A stretch of DNA of 64,000 nt from Delftia sp. PS-11 (GTDB lineage: Bacteria; Pseudomonadota; Gammaproteobacteria; Burkholderiales; Burkholderiaceae_C). Shown in pieces: positions 9,215-16,694 of the stretch. Below the pieces are notes generated by a model. That model saw only the letters and a program-made list of their open reading frames with translations. It made no database searches and was not told the origin of the DNA. A program made the translations under genes and the position numbers. The stretch spans positions 124,001-188,000 of the forward strand of contig NZ_JACSYA010000005.1 in the NCBI RefSeq assembly GCF_029870285.1, written 5' to 3'. The number at the start of each line of letters is the position of its first letter. The first letter of the stretch is position 1.

Positions 9215-9703
9215 ATGACCTTGCCAACAACCAGAAAGGGCCTGCAGGGCCCCAAGCGCAGAGTTGTCTTCGTGACCCTGTATGAATTCATTGCCATCAT
9301 TGCCTCCGGCCTGCTGTTCATGGCCATCGGCCAGAGTGCCGGGCACTCGGGCGGCATGGCGGTCGCGGCCTCGACGCTGGCCATCGCCTGGAATCTGGCC
9401 TTCAACTGGCTGTTCGAGCGCTGGGAAGCGCGCCAGAGCGTCAAGGGCCGCTCGGTGGCGCGCCGCGTGGTGCACGCGCTGGGCTTCGAGGGCGGGCTGG
9501 CCATGGTGCTGATTCCGCTGATGGCCTGGTGGTTCGGCGTCTCGCTGTGGGAGGCCACGCTGATGGAGGCCGGCCTGCTGGTGTTCTTCCTGGTCTACAC
9601 CTATGTCTTCAACTGGTGCTTCGACCATGTGTTCGGCCTGCCGGCTTCGGCGGCCGCTCCTGCCGCCCAGGCAGCCCGGGGTGCTCAGGGCGTGTCGGCT
9701 TGA
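9215..9703 (+). CDS. PACE-family multidrug efflux transporter (AceI-like)
   Basis: 162 residues with four hydrophobic segments (about 20-40, 48-66, 88-108, 118-138) arranged as two transmembrane-pair repeats. The motifs fit the family: KRRVVFVTLYEFIAI with the membrane acidic residue, LAFNWLFERWEARQ closing the first repeat, and YTYVFNWCFDHVFG closing the second. PACE proteins export biocides such as chlorhexidine and, natively, short diamines by proton exchange. The 25-residue Ala-rich tail is not conserved. It ends convergent with, and overlaps by 19 bases, the response regulator gene. Confidence 0.88.
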   Translation: MTLPTTRKGLQGPKRRVVFVTLYEFIAIIASGLLFMAIGQSAGHSGGMAVAASTLAIAWNLAFNWLFERWEARQSVKGRSVARRVVHALGFEGGLAMVLIPLMAWWFGVSLWEATLMEAGLLVFFLVYTYVFNWCFDHVFGLPASAAAPAAQAARGAQGVSA

Positions 9704-10581
9704 AGCAGCTGGCCGGCCACGGCGGCGGCGGCCGTGCGGGTTTCCACGCCGAGCTTCTCGAAGATGTGCTCCAGGTGCTTGTTGACCGTGCGCGGGCTCA
9801 TGCCCAGGATGTCGGCGATGTCGCGGTTGGTCTTGCCCTTGCTCAGCCAGGACAGCACCTCGGTCTCGCGCGGGGTGAGCGCCACCTGCTGCAGCGTGCG
9901 CGAGGCCCGTGCCTGGGGCGCAGCGTGGCTGAGCAGCAGCATGGACTCGCCCAGGCCGCCAGCGCCCATGTGGCGCGCCAGCAGCTGGCGGCCATCGGCC
10001 AGCTCCAGCGCCTGCTGGCCCTGCTGACGCGCCTGGGCCAGCCAGGCCGTGGCCGGCTCCTGCGGGAACGCCTCCTGCAGCCAGCGTGAGGCCTGGGGCG
10101 AGCGCCAGGCCACGCGGTCCTGGCCGTCCAGCACGACCACGCCCAGCCCTGCCACATCCACGGCCTCCTGGGCCTGGCGCGTGGCGCGGGCATTGCGCAC
10201 ATGGGTGGCCAGACGGGCCAGCACCTCGGGAATGCGCAGCGGCTTGACCACGTAGTCCACGCCGCCTGCGGCAAAGCCTTCCACGATCTGCTCGGTGTCC
10301 GACAGCCCGGTCATGAAGACCACGGGCACATGCGCCCAGGGCGGCGTGGCCTTGAGCTGGCGGCACAGCGTGAAGCCGTCCATGCCCGGCATGACGGCAT
10401 CCAGCAGCACGCCGTCGGGCACGGTCAGCGCAAAGCGCTGCAAGGCCTCTTCGGCGTCGCGTGCCGCGAGCACCACATAGCCTTCGGCGGCCAGCGCCTC
10501 GCACAGCATGCGCAGGCTGTCCAGCGCGTCGTCCACCACCAGGATCACATGGGCGTTGCGGGGAGGGCTGTCGGTCGTCAT
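9685..10581 (-). CDS. LuxR-type (NarL-like) response regulator
   Basis: 298 residues from ATG 10581, chosen for its GGGAAGAG ribosome site; earlier ATGs would overlap the kinase gene. Receiver domain about residues 10-130 with phospho-Asp61 in GVLLDAVMPGMDG and Lys in VDYVVKPLR. A middle section (about 140-225) reads as a PAS-like spacer (AGLGVVVLDGQDRVAWRS). The C-terminal LuxR helix-turn-helix is LTPRETEVLSWLSKGKTNRD, then IADILGMSPRTVNKHLEHIF. It starts 19 bases after the stop of the giant sensor kinase and is surely its partner. The pair probably controls the divergent urt-fmd operon. Confidence 0.92.
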   Translation of the reverse strand: MTTDSPPRNAHVILVVDDALDSLRMLCEALAAEGYVVLAARDAEEALQRFALTVPDGVLLDAVMPGMDGFTLCRQLKATPPWAHVPVVFMTGLSDTEQIVEGFAAGGVDYVVKPLRIPEVLARLATHVRNARATRQAQEAVDVAGLGVVVLDGQDRVAWRSPQASRWLQEAFPQEPATAWLAQARQQGQQALELADGRQLLARHMGAGGLGESMLLLSHAAPQARASRTLQQVALTPRETEVLSWLSKGKTNRDIADILGMSPRTVNKHLEHIFEKLGVETRTAAAAVAGQLLQADTP

Positions 10582-10600
10582 GGTGTCTCTTCCCTGTTTT

Positions 10601-13600
10601 TCATGCATCGTCATCATCTTCGTCAGGCTGCGGCAGCAGGCGTGCCAGCGCATCGAAGTCGAAGCGGTCGGCGCAGGCCTGCAGTGCATCGAGCAGCGCG
10701 CCATGCTGGGGCGCCTGCTGGCGGGCCTGGCGCAGGCGCTCGCGCAGTGCGCTGGCCTGGCCCGAGCGGGCCAGCCGCACGAGGTCCTCGCGCAATTGCG
10801 GCTCCAGCGGCGCAGCAGGCGTGGATACGCCGGGCGTCGCCACGCTGGGCGTATCCACGCCGGGCGTATCCACGCTGGGCGTCGAGGTTAGCGCAGGCGG
10901 GCGGTTGTCATGCACCCATTCGAGCTGGAGCACGCGCTGCAGCGCCTGCAGCAGTTCGGACTCGGTCACAGGCTTGGCCACGAAGCCCTGGCATTGGGCA
11001 TCGGCCAGGCGCTGTGCATCGTTGTCGAAAAGGTTGGCCGACACGAAGACCACTGGCAACTGCTGCGCGCTCCAGCGTGCGCGCAGCAGGGCGGCGGTCT
11101 GCCAGCCGTCCAGGTCGTCCATGCTGATGTCCAGCAGCACCAGGTCGGGCAGGCTCTGGCCCACGATCTCCAGGCATTCGCGGCCGCTGGCCGCTTCGCG
11201 GATCTCGAAGCCCAGCGGCAGCAGCAGGCCCGCGAGCAGCTGGCGCTGCAGCGGCTGGTCGTCCACCACCAGCAGCGTGCGCCGGGGCGGCAGGTAGCCG
11301 ATGACGCTGTGCAGCGTGGCCGCTGCGCCGGGTGGCGCCCAGGAGGCATCGGGCGCCATCTCGGGCAGGTACAGGCGTACCGTGAAGCAACTGCCTTCGC
11401 CGGGTGTGCTGCGCAGCGTGAGCTGGCCGCCCATCAGCTCGGTCAGCAGGTGCGTGATGGTCAGGCCCAGGCCCGTGCCGGTCTCGCTGACACGCCGCCC
11501 CGCGCTGCCGCGCTCGAAGGGCACGAAGATGCGCTCCAGGTCCTGCGGCTCGATGCCGATGCCGGTGTCGATGATCTCGATGCGCGAGACATGGGGACGG
11601 AAGTCCATGCGCAGCCGCACCTCGCCCTGCTGCGTGAAGCGCACGGCGTTGGACAGCAGATTGATCAGGATCTGGCGCAGCCGCTTGGCATCGGCGCGCA
11701 CCCAGCGCGGCATGGTGCCCAGCGTCTCGACCACGAACTGCAGTCCCTTGGCCTGGGCCTGCTGGCGCAGCATGGCTTCGATGTTGTCGATGAGCGCGGG
11801 CAGGGGCAGGGGAGCCAGGTCCAGGCGCAGGCGTCCGGCCTCGATGCTGGCCAGCTCCAGCGAGTCGTCGATGAGTGCGCGCAGGTGCTGGCCGCTTTGC
11901 TGCATGGTGCACAGGGTCTCGCGCACGCTGCCGTCCACGGCCGGGTTCTTGAGCAGGATCTGCGTGTAGCCCAGGATGCTGTTGAGCGGCGAGCGCAGCT
12001 CGTGCGTCATGCCCGCCACATAGCGTGTCTTGGCCTGGCTGGCCTGCTCGGCATGGTCCTTGGCCGCCTGCAGCTCGGCGTCCGTGCGTTTGTGCGCGGC
12101 GATCTCCTGCAGCAGCAGCTGGGTCTGGCGCTCGGACTCGTCCTGTGCCATGCGCCGGCTGTCGGTGCTCAGCACCACCCACCAGGCCGCGACGGCGCAC
12201 AGCAGCGCCAGCAGCGCAAAGACCTTGAGAAAAGGCATGCGCAGCATGTCGCCCTGCGCCTGCAGGCTTTCCTGCATGTAAACCACGCCCACCATGAAAG
12301 CCATCACGGCGAACAGCGCCAGCATTACCGCCAGGTATTGACCAACGCGGAAATTGACCTTGGTGGCCCAGCGCTGCGGCAGCAGGGCCGAGGCCAGTGC
12401 GCGCAGCTGGTCACCGGCGCGCGAGCCGCTCTTGCAGCGGTCGTGGCAGCGCGACTCCAGCGTGCAGCACAGCGAGCAGATGGGCGCGCCATACGCCGGG
12501 CAGCGCGCCATGTCCTCGGACTCGAAACGGTTCTGGCAGACGGCGCACTGCACCACTTCGCCGGGTTGCCAGTGGGCCTGGGCGGGCCGCGCGATGTAGT
12601 AGCGCCCGCCGGTGGCCCAGGCCAGCAGCGGCGACAGCAGCATGGACAGCGCCAGCGAGATGAAGGGCGAGAAGGCCGCTGCCGCCTCGCCCAGCAGCCC
12701 GGCATAGGCGCAGCAGGCCACGGCGGCGGCCAGCAGCATGGCGCCCAGGCCCACGGGGTTGAAGTCGTAGAGGTAGGCGCGGCGGAACTCGATGCCCGGC
12801 GGGCTCAGGCCCAGGGGCTTGTTGATGACCAGGTCGGCCACCAGCGCCCCCACCCAGGCGATGGCCACATTGCTGTAGACGGCCAGCACCTTCTCCAGCG
12901 CGCCGAAGACGCCCAGGCCCATCAGCAAGGTGGCGATGACCGTGTTGAACACCAGCCAGGCCACGCGCCCCGGATGGCTGCGCGTGATGCGCGCGAAGAA
13001 GTTGGACCAGGCCAGCGAGCCTGCGTAGGCATTGGTCAGATTGATCTTGATCTGCGAGACCACGACGAAGACCACGGTGACTGTCACGGCCAGGCCCGGC
13101 AGGCCCATGGCCTGCAGCACCTGGCGAAAGCCCGCCAGGAACATCTGCGTGGGCTCGGCCGCGCGCGCCGGGTCCACCTCCAGCTGCAGCGCGGCAAAGG
13201 CCAGAAAGGCGCCGCCGGCCATCTTGAGCATGCCCATCACCGCCCAGCCCGGCCCCGCCACCAGCACCGCGCCCCACCAGCGCAGCCGGTTGGCGCGCGT
13301 GCGCGGCGGCAAAAAGCGCAGAAAGTCCACCTGCTCGCCGATCTGCACGACCAGCGCAAAGATCACGGCCGATGCCGCGCCGAACATCAGCGGATCGAAC
13401 TGGCTGCTGCCCGAGCGCAGCCCCGACAGCCCCGTGAAGTCCCGGTACAGCTGGGGCTGGGCCAGCGCGATCCAGACAAAGGGCAGCAGCAGCAGGAACA
13501 GCCACAGCGGCTGGGTCCAGGCCTGCAGGCGCGAGATCAGCGTGATGCCGCGCATGGCCAGCGGAATGATGATCAGCGCCGACAGCGCATAGCACCACTG

Positions 13601-14074
13601 CAGCGGCCAGTCCACCACCAGCTGCAGGGCCAGGGCCATGATGGCCGCCTCCAGCGCGAACAGGATGAAGGTGAACACCGCGTAGATCAGCGAGGTGATG
13701 GTCGAGCCCAGGTAGCCGAAGCCCGCGCCGCGCGTCAGCAGGTCCATGTCCAGCCCGTAGCGCGCCGCGCACACGGCGATGGGCAGGCCCGTCAGGAAGA
13801 TCACCAGCCCCACGGCCAGGATGGCCCACAGGGCGTTGGCGAAGCCGTAGTTCAGCGCGATGGCGCCGCCGATGGCCTCCAGTGCCAGAAAGGACAGCGA
13901 GCCGAAGGCCGTGTTGGCCACGCGCAGCTCGCTCCAGCGCCTGAAGCTGCGGGGCGTGTAGCGCAGCGCGTAGTCCTCCATGGACTCGTCTGCCACCCAG
14001 GCGTTGTATTCGCGCCGGAACCGGAAGATGGTCTGCGGCGCGCCCTGGGTTTCGGTATGGGGCGGGGAATGCAT
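10601..14074 (-). CDS. NCS1-permease/hybrid histidine kinase fusion (transporter-like sensor)
   Basis: 1157 residues from ATG 14074 (GTG 14083 is an alternative). Order: about 1-480, a 12-helix nucleobase:cation symporter-1 (NCS1) module with a start typical of cytosine/allantoin permeases (YTPRSFRRWSELRVANTAFG); about 508-550, a Cys-rich segment (CAVCQNRF, ARCPAYGAPICSLCC, RCHDRC) that may bind metal; two further helices to about 640; a coiled linker; dimerisation box MTHELRSPLNSILGY with phospho-acceptor His691; ATPase domain with NLLSNAVRF, DTGIGI and GTGLGL; receiver domain with Asp982 in LLDISMDDLDGW; a TP-rich repeat linker; and a helical tail without a clear Hpt histidine. Presumably it senses a nucleobase, ureide or amide, and it lies divergent to urtA. 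Transport activity is unknown. Confidence 0.9.
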   Translation of the reverse strand: MHSPPHTETQGAPQTIFRFRREYNAWVADESMEDYALRYTPRSFRRWSELRVANTAFGSLSFLALEAIGGAIALNYGFANALWAILAVGLVIFLTGLPIAVCAARYGLDMDLLTRGAGFGYLGSTITSLIYAVFTFILFALEAAIMALALQLVVDWPLQWCYALSALIIIPLAMRGITLISRLQAWTQPLWLFLLLLPFVWIALAQPQLYRDFTGLSGLRSGSSQFDPLMFGAASAVIFALVVQIGEQVDFLRFLPPRTRANRLRWWGAVLVAGPGWAVMGMLKMAGGAFLAFAALQLEVDPARAAEPTQMFLAGFRQVLQAMGLPGLAVTVTVVFVVVSQIKINLTNAYAGSLAWSNFFARITRSHPGRVAWLVFNTVIATLLMGLGVFGALEKVLAVYSNVAIAWVGALVADLVINKPLGLSPPGIEFRRAYLYDFNPVGLGAMLLAAAVACCAYAGLLGEAAAAFSPFISLALSMLLSPLLAWATGGRYYIARPAQAHWQPGEVVQCAVCQNRFESEDMARCPAYGAPICSLCCTLESRCHDRCKSGSRAGDQLRALASALLPQRWATKVNFRVGQYLAVMLALFAVMAFMVGVVYMQESLQAQGDMLRMPFLKVFALLALLCAVAAWWVVLSTDSRRMAQDESERQTQLLLQEIAAHKRTDAELQAAKDHAEQASQAKTRYVAGMTHELRSPLNSILGYTQILLKNPAVDGSVRETLCTMQQSGQHLRALIDDSLELASIEAGRLRLDLAPLPLPALIDNIEAMLRQQAQAKGLQFVVETLGTMPRWVRADAKRLRQILINLLSNAVRFTQQGEVRLRMDFRPHVSRIEIIDTGIGIEPQDLERIFVPFERGSAGRRVSETGTGLGLTITHLLTELMGGQLTLRSTPGEGSCFTVRLYLPEMAPDASWAPPGAAATLHSVIGYLPPRRTLLVVDDQPLQRQLLAGLLLPLGFEIREAASGRECLEIVGQSLPDLVLLDISMDDLDGWQTAALLRARWSAQQLPVVFVSANLFDNDAQRLADAQCQGFVAKPVTESELLQALQRVLQLEWVHDNRPPALTSTPSVDTPGVDTPSVATPGVSTPAAPLEPQLREDLVRLARSGQASALRERLRQARQQAPQHGALLDALQACADRFDFDALARLLPQPDEDDDDA
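10821..10880. repeat. Four tandem 15-base repeats inside the sensor kinase
   Basis: Four adjacent 15-base units of the form GTnnnnACGCYGGGC (10821, 10836, 10851, 10866) encode a pentapeptide series of the type D/A/S-T-P-G/S-V between the receiver domain and the helical tail. Copy number is likely to vary between strains through slippage and would change linker length only, since units are in frame. Confidence 0.8.
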
Positions 14075-14156
14075 GAAAAACACACAAGCAAGAAACGTGC
14101 GGCGCCAATGCTGGCGCGGGTTTCGGCGGGGCGGGCAGGGCGCATGCGCATGCCAC

Positions 14157-14172
14157 TACGTCAATTGACGTA
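14157..14172. promoter_or_regulatory. 16-base perfect palindrome in the kinase/urtA intergenic region
   Basis: TACGTCAATTGACGTA reads the same on both strands. It sits 111-126 bases before the urtA start and 83-98 bases above the kinase start. A dimeric LuxR-type regulator is the natural candidate to bind it, and the only one nearby is the partner of the sensor kinase. No sigma-54 -24/-12 pair was seen between here and urtA. Confidence 0.5.
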
Positions 14173-14282
14173 TGGGCGGTTTCAAGGGTTGTTCCTAATC
14201 TTCAACCCATGGCGCAGCCACGGCATGTGGCAGCGCCGACCCGATCCCGAGCACCTCAACCGATCCTGACAGGAGAGCCACC

Positions 14283-15548
14283 ATGAGCCACCCATCCGAC
14301 CCCCGCACGCCCGGTTTCGCCAATGCGCAGATGGGCCGCCGCCGCGTTTTGCAGGCGTTCGGCGCCGCCTCGGTGGCCGGCCTGCCGGCCTGGTCCTTTG
14401 CCCAGCCCACGGCCCAGGTCAACACCACCAAGCTGGCCGTGACCGACACCGAGGTCGTCGTGGGCCAGCTGCACTCGGCCACCGGCACCATGGCGATCTC
14501 CGAGACCGGCTCCATTCAGGCCGAGCAACTGGCCATCGACCAGATCAACGCCATGGGCGGCGTGCTGGGCCGCAAGATCCGAGTGATCAAGGAAGACGGC
14601 GCCTCCGACTGGCCCACCTTCGCCGAGAAGTCCAAGAAGCTGCTGATCAATGACCGCTGCGCCGCTGTCTTTGGCTGCTGGACCAGCGCCTCGCGCAAGG
14701 CCGTGCTGCCCGTGTTCGAGAAGGAAAACGGCCTGCTGTACTACCCCACCTTCTACGAAGGCCTGGAGCAGTCCAAGAACGTGATCTACACGGGCCAGGA
14801 AGCCACGCAGCAGATCCTGTACAGCCTGGACTGGGCCAAGACCGAGAAGAAGGCCAAGACCTTCTTCCTGATCGGCTCGGACTACATCTGGCCGCGCACC
14901 TCGATGAAGATCGCGCGCAAGCACATCGAAAACTTCCAGAAGGGCAAGGTCGTCGGCGAGGAGTACTACCCGCTGGGCAGCACCAACTTCGGCTCGCTGG
15001 TCAACAAGATCAAGCTGCAAAAGCCGGACTGCATCTTCGTGGCGGTGGTGGGCGGCTCCAACGTGGCCTTCTACAAGGCGCTCAAGGCTGCGGGCATCAC
15101 GGGCGACAAGCAGCTGCTGGTCACGCTGGCAGTCACCGAAGATGAAATGACCGGCGTGGGCGGCGAGAACTTCGCGGGCTTTTACTCCTCGATGAAGTAC
15201 TTCCAGACGCTGGACAACGAGAACAACAAGAAGTTCGTGGCCGCCTTCAAGGCCAAGTACGGCCCCAATGCCGTCATCGGCGACGTGACCCAGGCCGGCT
15301 ATCTGGGCCCCTGGCTGTGGAAGGCAGCCGTGGAAAAAGCCAAGAGCTTCGATGTGGACAAAGTGGTCGCCGCCTCGCCGGGGCTGGAGCTCAAGACCGC
15401 GCCCGAGGGCTATGTGAAGGTGGATGCCAACCACCACCTGTGGAGCAAGTCGCGCATCGCCATGGGGCAGCCGGACGGCACGTTCAAGGTGGTTTCCGAG
15501 TCGCCGGATCTCATCAAGCCCGATCCGTTCCCCAAGGGATATCAGTAA
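14283..15548 (+). CDS. urtA: Urea/short-amide ABC transporter substrate-binding protein
   Basis: 421 residues with a Tat-like leader (GRRRVLQAFGAASVAGLPAW, cleaved near SFAQ). The mature protein shows the UrtA/FmdD landmarks VVVGQLHSATGTMAISE, QINAMGGVLGRKI, VFGCWTSASRKAVLPVFE, LLYYPTFYEGLEQS, and HLWSKSRIAMGQPDG near the end. The AGGAGA ribosome site is close to the ATG. It heads urtABCDE-fmdAB. In the known urea systems the ligand is urea; in the Methylophilus fmd system it is short amides and urea, and the formamidase gene downstream favours a formamide/urea dual role. Confidence 0.95.
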   Translation: MSHPSDPRTPGFANAQMGRRRVLQAFGAASVAGLPAWSFAQPTAQVNTTKLAVTDTEVVVGQLHSATGTMAISETGSIQAEQLAIDQINAMGGVLGRKIRVIKEDGASDWPTFAEKSKKLLINDRCAAVFGCWTSASRKAVLPVFEKENGLLYYPTFYEGLEQSKNVIYTGQEATQQILYSLDWAKTEKKAKTFFLIGSDYIWPRTSMKIARKHIENFQKGKVVGEEYYPLGSTNFGSLVNKIKLQKPDCIFVAVVGGSNVAFYKALKAAGITGDKQLLVTLAVTEDEMTGVGGENFAGFYSSMKYFQTLDNENNKKFVAAFKAKYGPNAVIGDVTQAGYLGPWLWKAAVEKAKSFDVDKVVAASPGLELKTAPEGYVKVDANHHLWSKSRIAMGQPDGTFKVVSESPDLIKPDPFPKGYQ

Positions 15549-15650
15549 GCACCCCCTGAGGCGCTTACGCGCCTTCCCCCTCTCTACTTGCTTCGCAAGG
15601 GAGGGGGACGACACCCTCGGTGCGGGGCGGCCCTTCCTCGGTGTCTCCCG
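15549..15650 (+). repeat. Intergenic hairpin repeat between urtA and urtB
   Basis: The 185-base gap after urtA carries three stem-loops in a row: GAGGCGC/GCGCCTT, a CCCCCTCTC-type arm pairing with GGGAGGGGG around an inner TTGC/GCAA, and a G/C-rich third part to about 15650. I recall this arrangement from many intergenic regions of Acidovorax/Delftia-like genomes, so it is probably a dispersed repeat. Here it could lower expression of urtBCDE relative to the highly needed binding protein. Confidence 0.55.
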
Positions 15651-15733
15651 CGTCGGACCCTGCCAGTTGCAGGCGGGGGCGGTTCGTCGCATTGATTGCG
15701 TTTTCCGATTGGCTTGCGCGCAGGAGCTGCACC

Positions 15734-16648
15734 ATGAGTTTTTCCGACATGATGAATATCGGCCTGATGCAGGGCTTCGCGGGTCTGAGCCTGTTTGCCG
15801 TGCTGCTGCTGATGGGCCTGGGCCTGGCCATCATCTTTGGCCAGATGGGCGTGATCAACATGGCGCATGGCGAGTTCATGACCATTGGCGCCTACACCAT
15901 CTACCTGGGCTCCACACTCACGGCGCAGCACGCGCCCGAGTTCATGCCCTATTACTTTCCGCTGGCCATCGTGGCCGCCTTTCTGTTCGCCTTCGCGGCG
16001 GGCTGGCTGGTGGAGTGGGGACTGATCCGCCACCTCTACAAGCGCCCGCTGGACACGCTGCTGGCCACCTGGGGCGTGAGCCTGGCGCTGCAGCAGTGCT
16101 TTCGCACCTTCATCGGCCCCAAGGAAGTCAGTCCCACGCTGCCTGACTGGCTCATGGGCTCCTGGGCCCCCTCCGAGGGACTGGACATTCCCATCAACGG
16201 TCTGTTCGTGCTGGCGCTGACCGTGGTCGTGACGGCCGGCGTGCTGATCGCGCTGCACAAAAGCCGCTGGGGCCTGCGGGTGCGCGCCACGGTGAGCAAC
16301 CGCGTGATGGCCAACGCCATCGGCATCGACACCAAGAAGACCGACCGCCTGACCTTCGCGATTGGCTGCGGCATCGCTGGCGTGGCCGGCGCAGCCTTCA
16401 CCACCATCGGCTCGACCGGCCCCACCTCGGGCTCGCTGTACATCGTGGACGCCTTCCTGGTCGTCACCTTCGGCGGCGCGGCCAGCCTGCTGGGCACCGT
16501 GGTCTCGGCCTTCGGCATCGCCCAGACGCAGTCCATCACCGAGTTCTTCATGGCGGGCTCCATGGCCAAGGTGATCACGCTGTCGCTGATCGTCTTCATC
16601 CTGATGCTGCGACCCCAGGGGCTGTTCGCCTCCAAGGTCCGCCGCTGA
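15734..16648 (+). CDS. urtB: Urea/short-amide ABC transporter permease UrtB
   Basis: 304 residues from ATG 15734, where AGGAG lies 8 bases upstream; the frame is open further 5' but that part is the repeat. Branched-chain-type permease with about eight helices, the GQMGVINMAHGEFMTIGAY segment near the N-terminus and the ATPase-contact loop WGLRVRATVSNRVMANAIGI. The size matches UrtB forms lacking the long periplasmic N-terminal extension. Confidence 0.94.
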   Translation: MSFSDMMNIGLMQGFAGLSLFAVLLLMGLGLAIIFGQMGVINMAHGEFMTIGAYTIYLGSTLTAQHAPEFMPYYFPLAIVAAFLFAFAAGWLVEWGLIRHLYKRPLDTLLATWGVSLALQQCFRTFIGPKEVSPTLPDWLMGSWAPSEGLDIPINGLFVLALTVVVTAGVLIALHKSRWGLRVRATVSNRVMANAIGIDTKKTDRLTFAIGCGIAGVAGAAFTTIGSTGPTSGSLYIVDAFLVVTFGGAASLLGTVVSAFGIAQTQSITEFFMAGSMAKVITLSLIVFILMLRPQGLFASKVRR

Positions 16649-16694
16649 GCAGGCGCCTTCCCCCGATTCACCCCGCATTCACCGGAGTCTTTCC

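Noticed and set aside
10910..14269. 1119-codon open frame on the plus strand opposite the sensor kinase
   Set aside because: It is antisense to the kinase fusion. Its composition (His, Gln, Ala, Gly, Arg) is what reverse reading of high-GC3 codons gives, and no domain pattern is visible.
14084..14282. Sigma-54 promoter for the nitrogen operon
   Set aside because: I looked for GG-N10-GC elements of the TGGCAC-N5-TTGCA type upstream of urtA. A TGGCAG occurs near 14228 but no TTGC follows at the right distance.
14084..14282. Guanidine-type (ykkC) or other riboswitch before urtA
   Set aside because: The spacer has a palindrome but none of the conserved ykkC blocks; guanidine genes such as a carboxylase pair are also absent.
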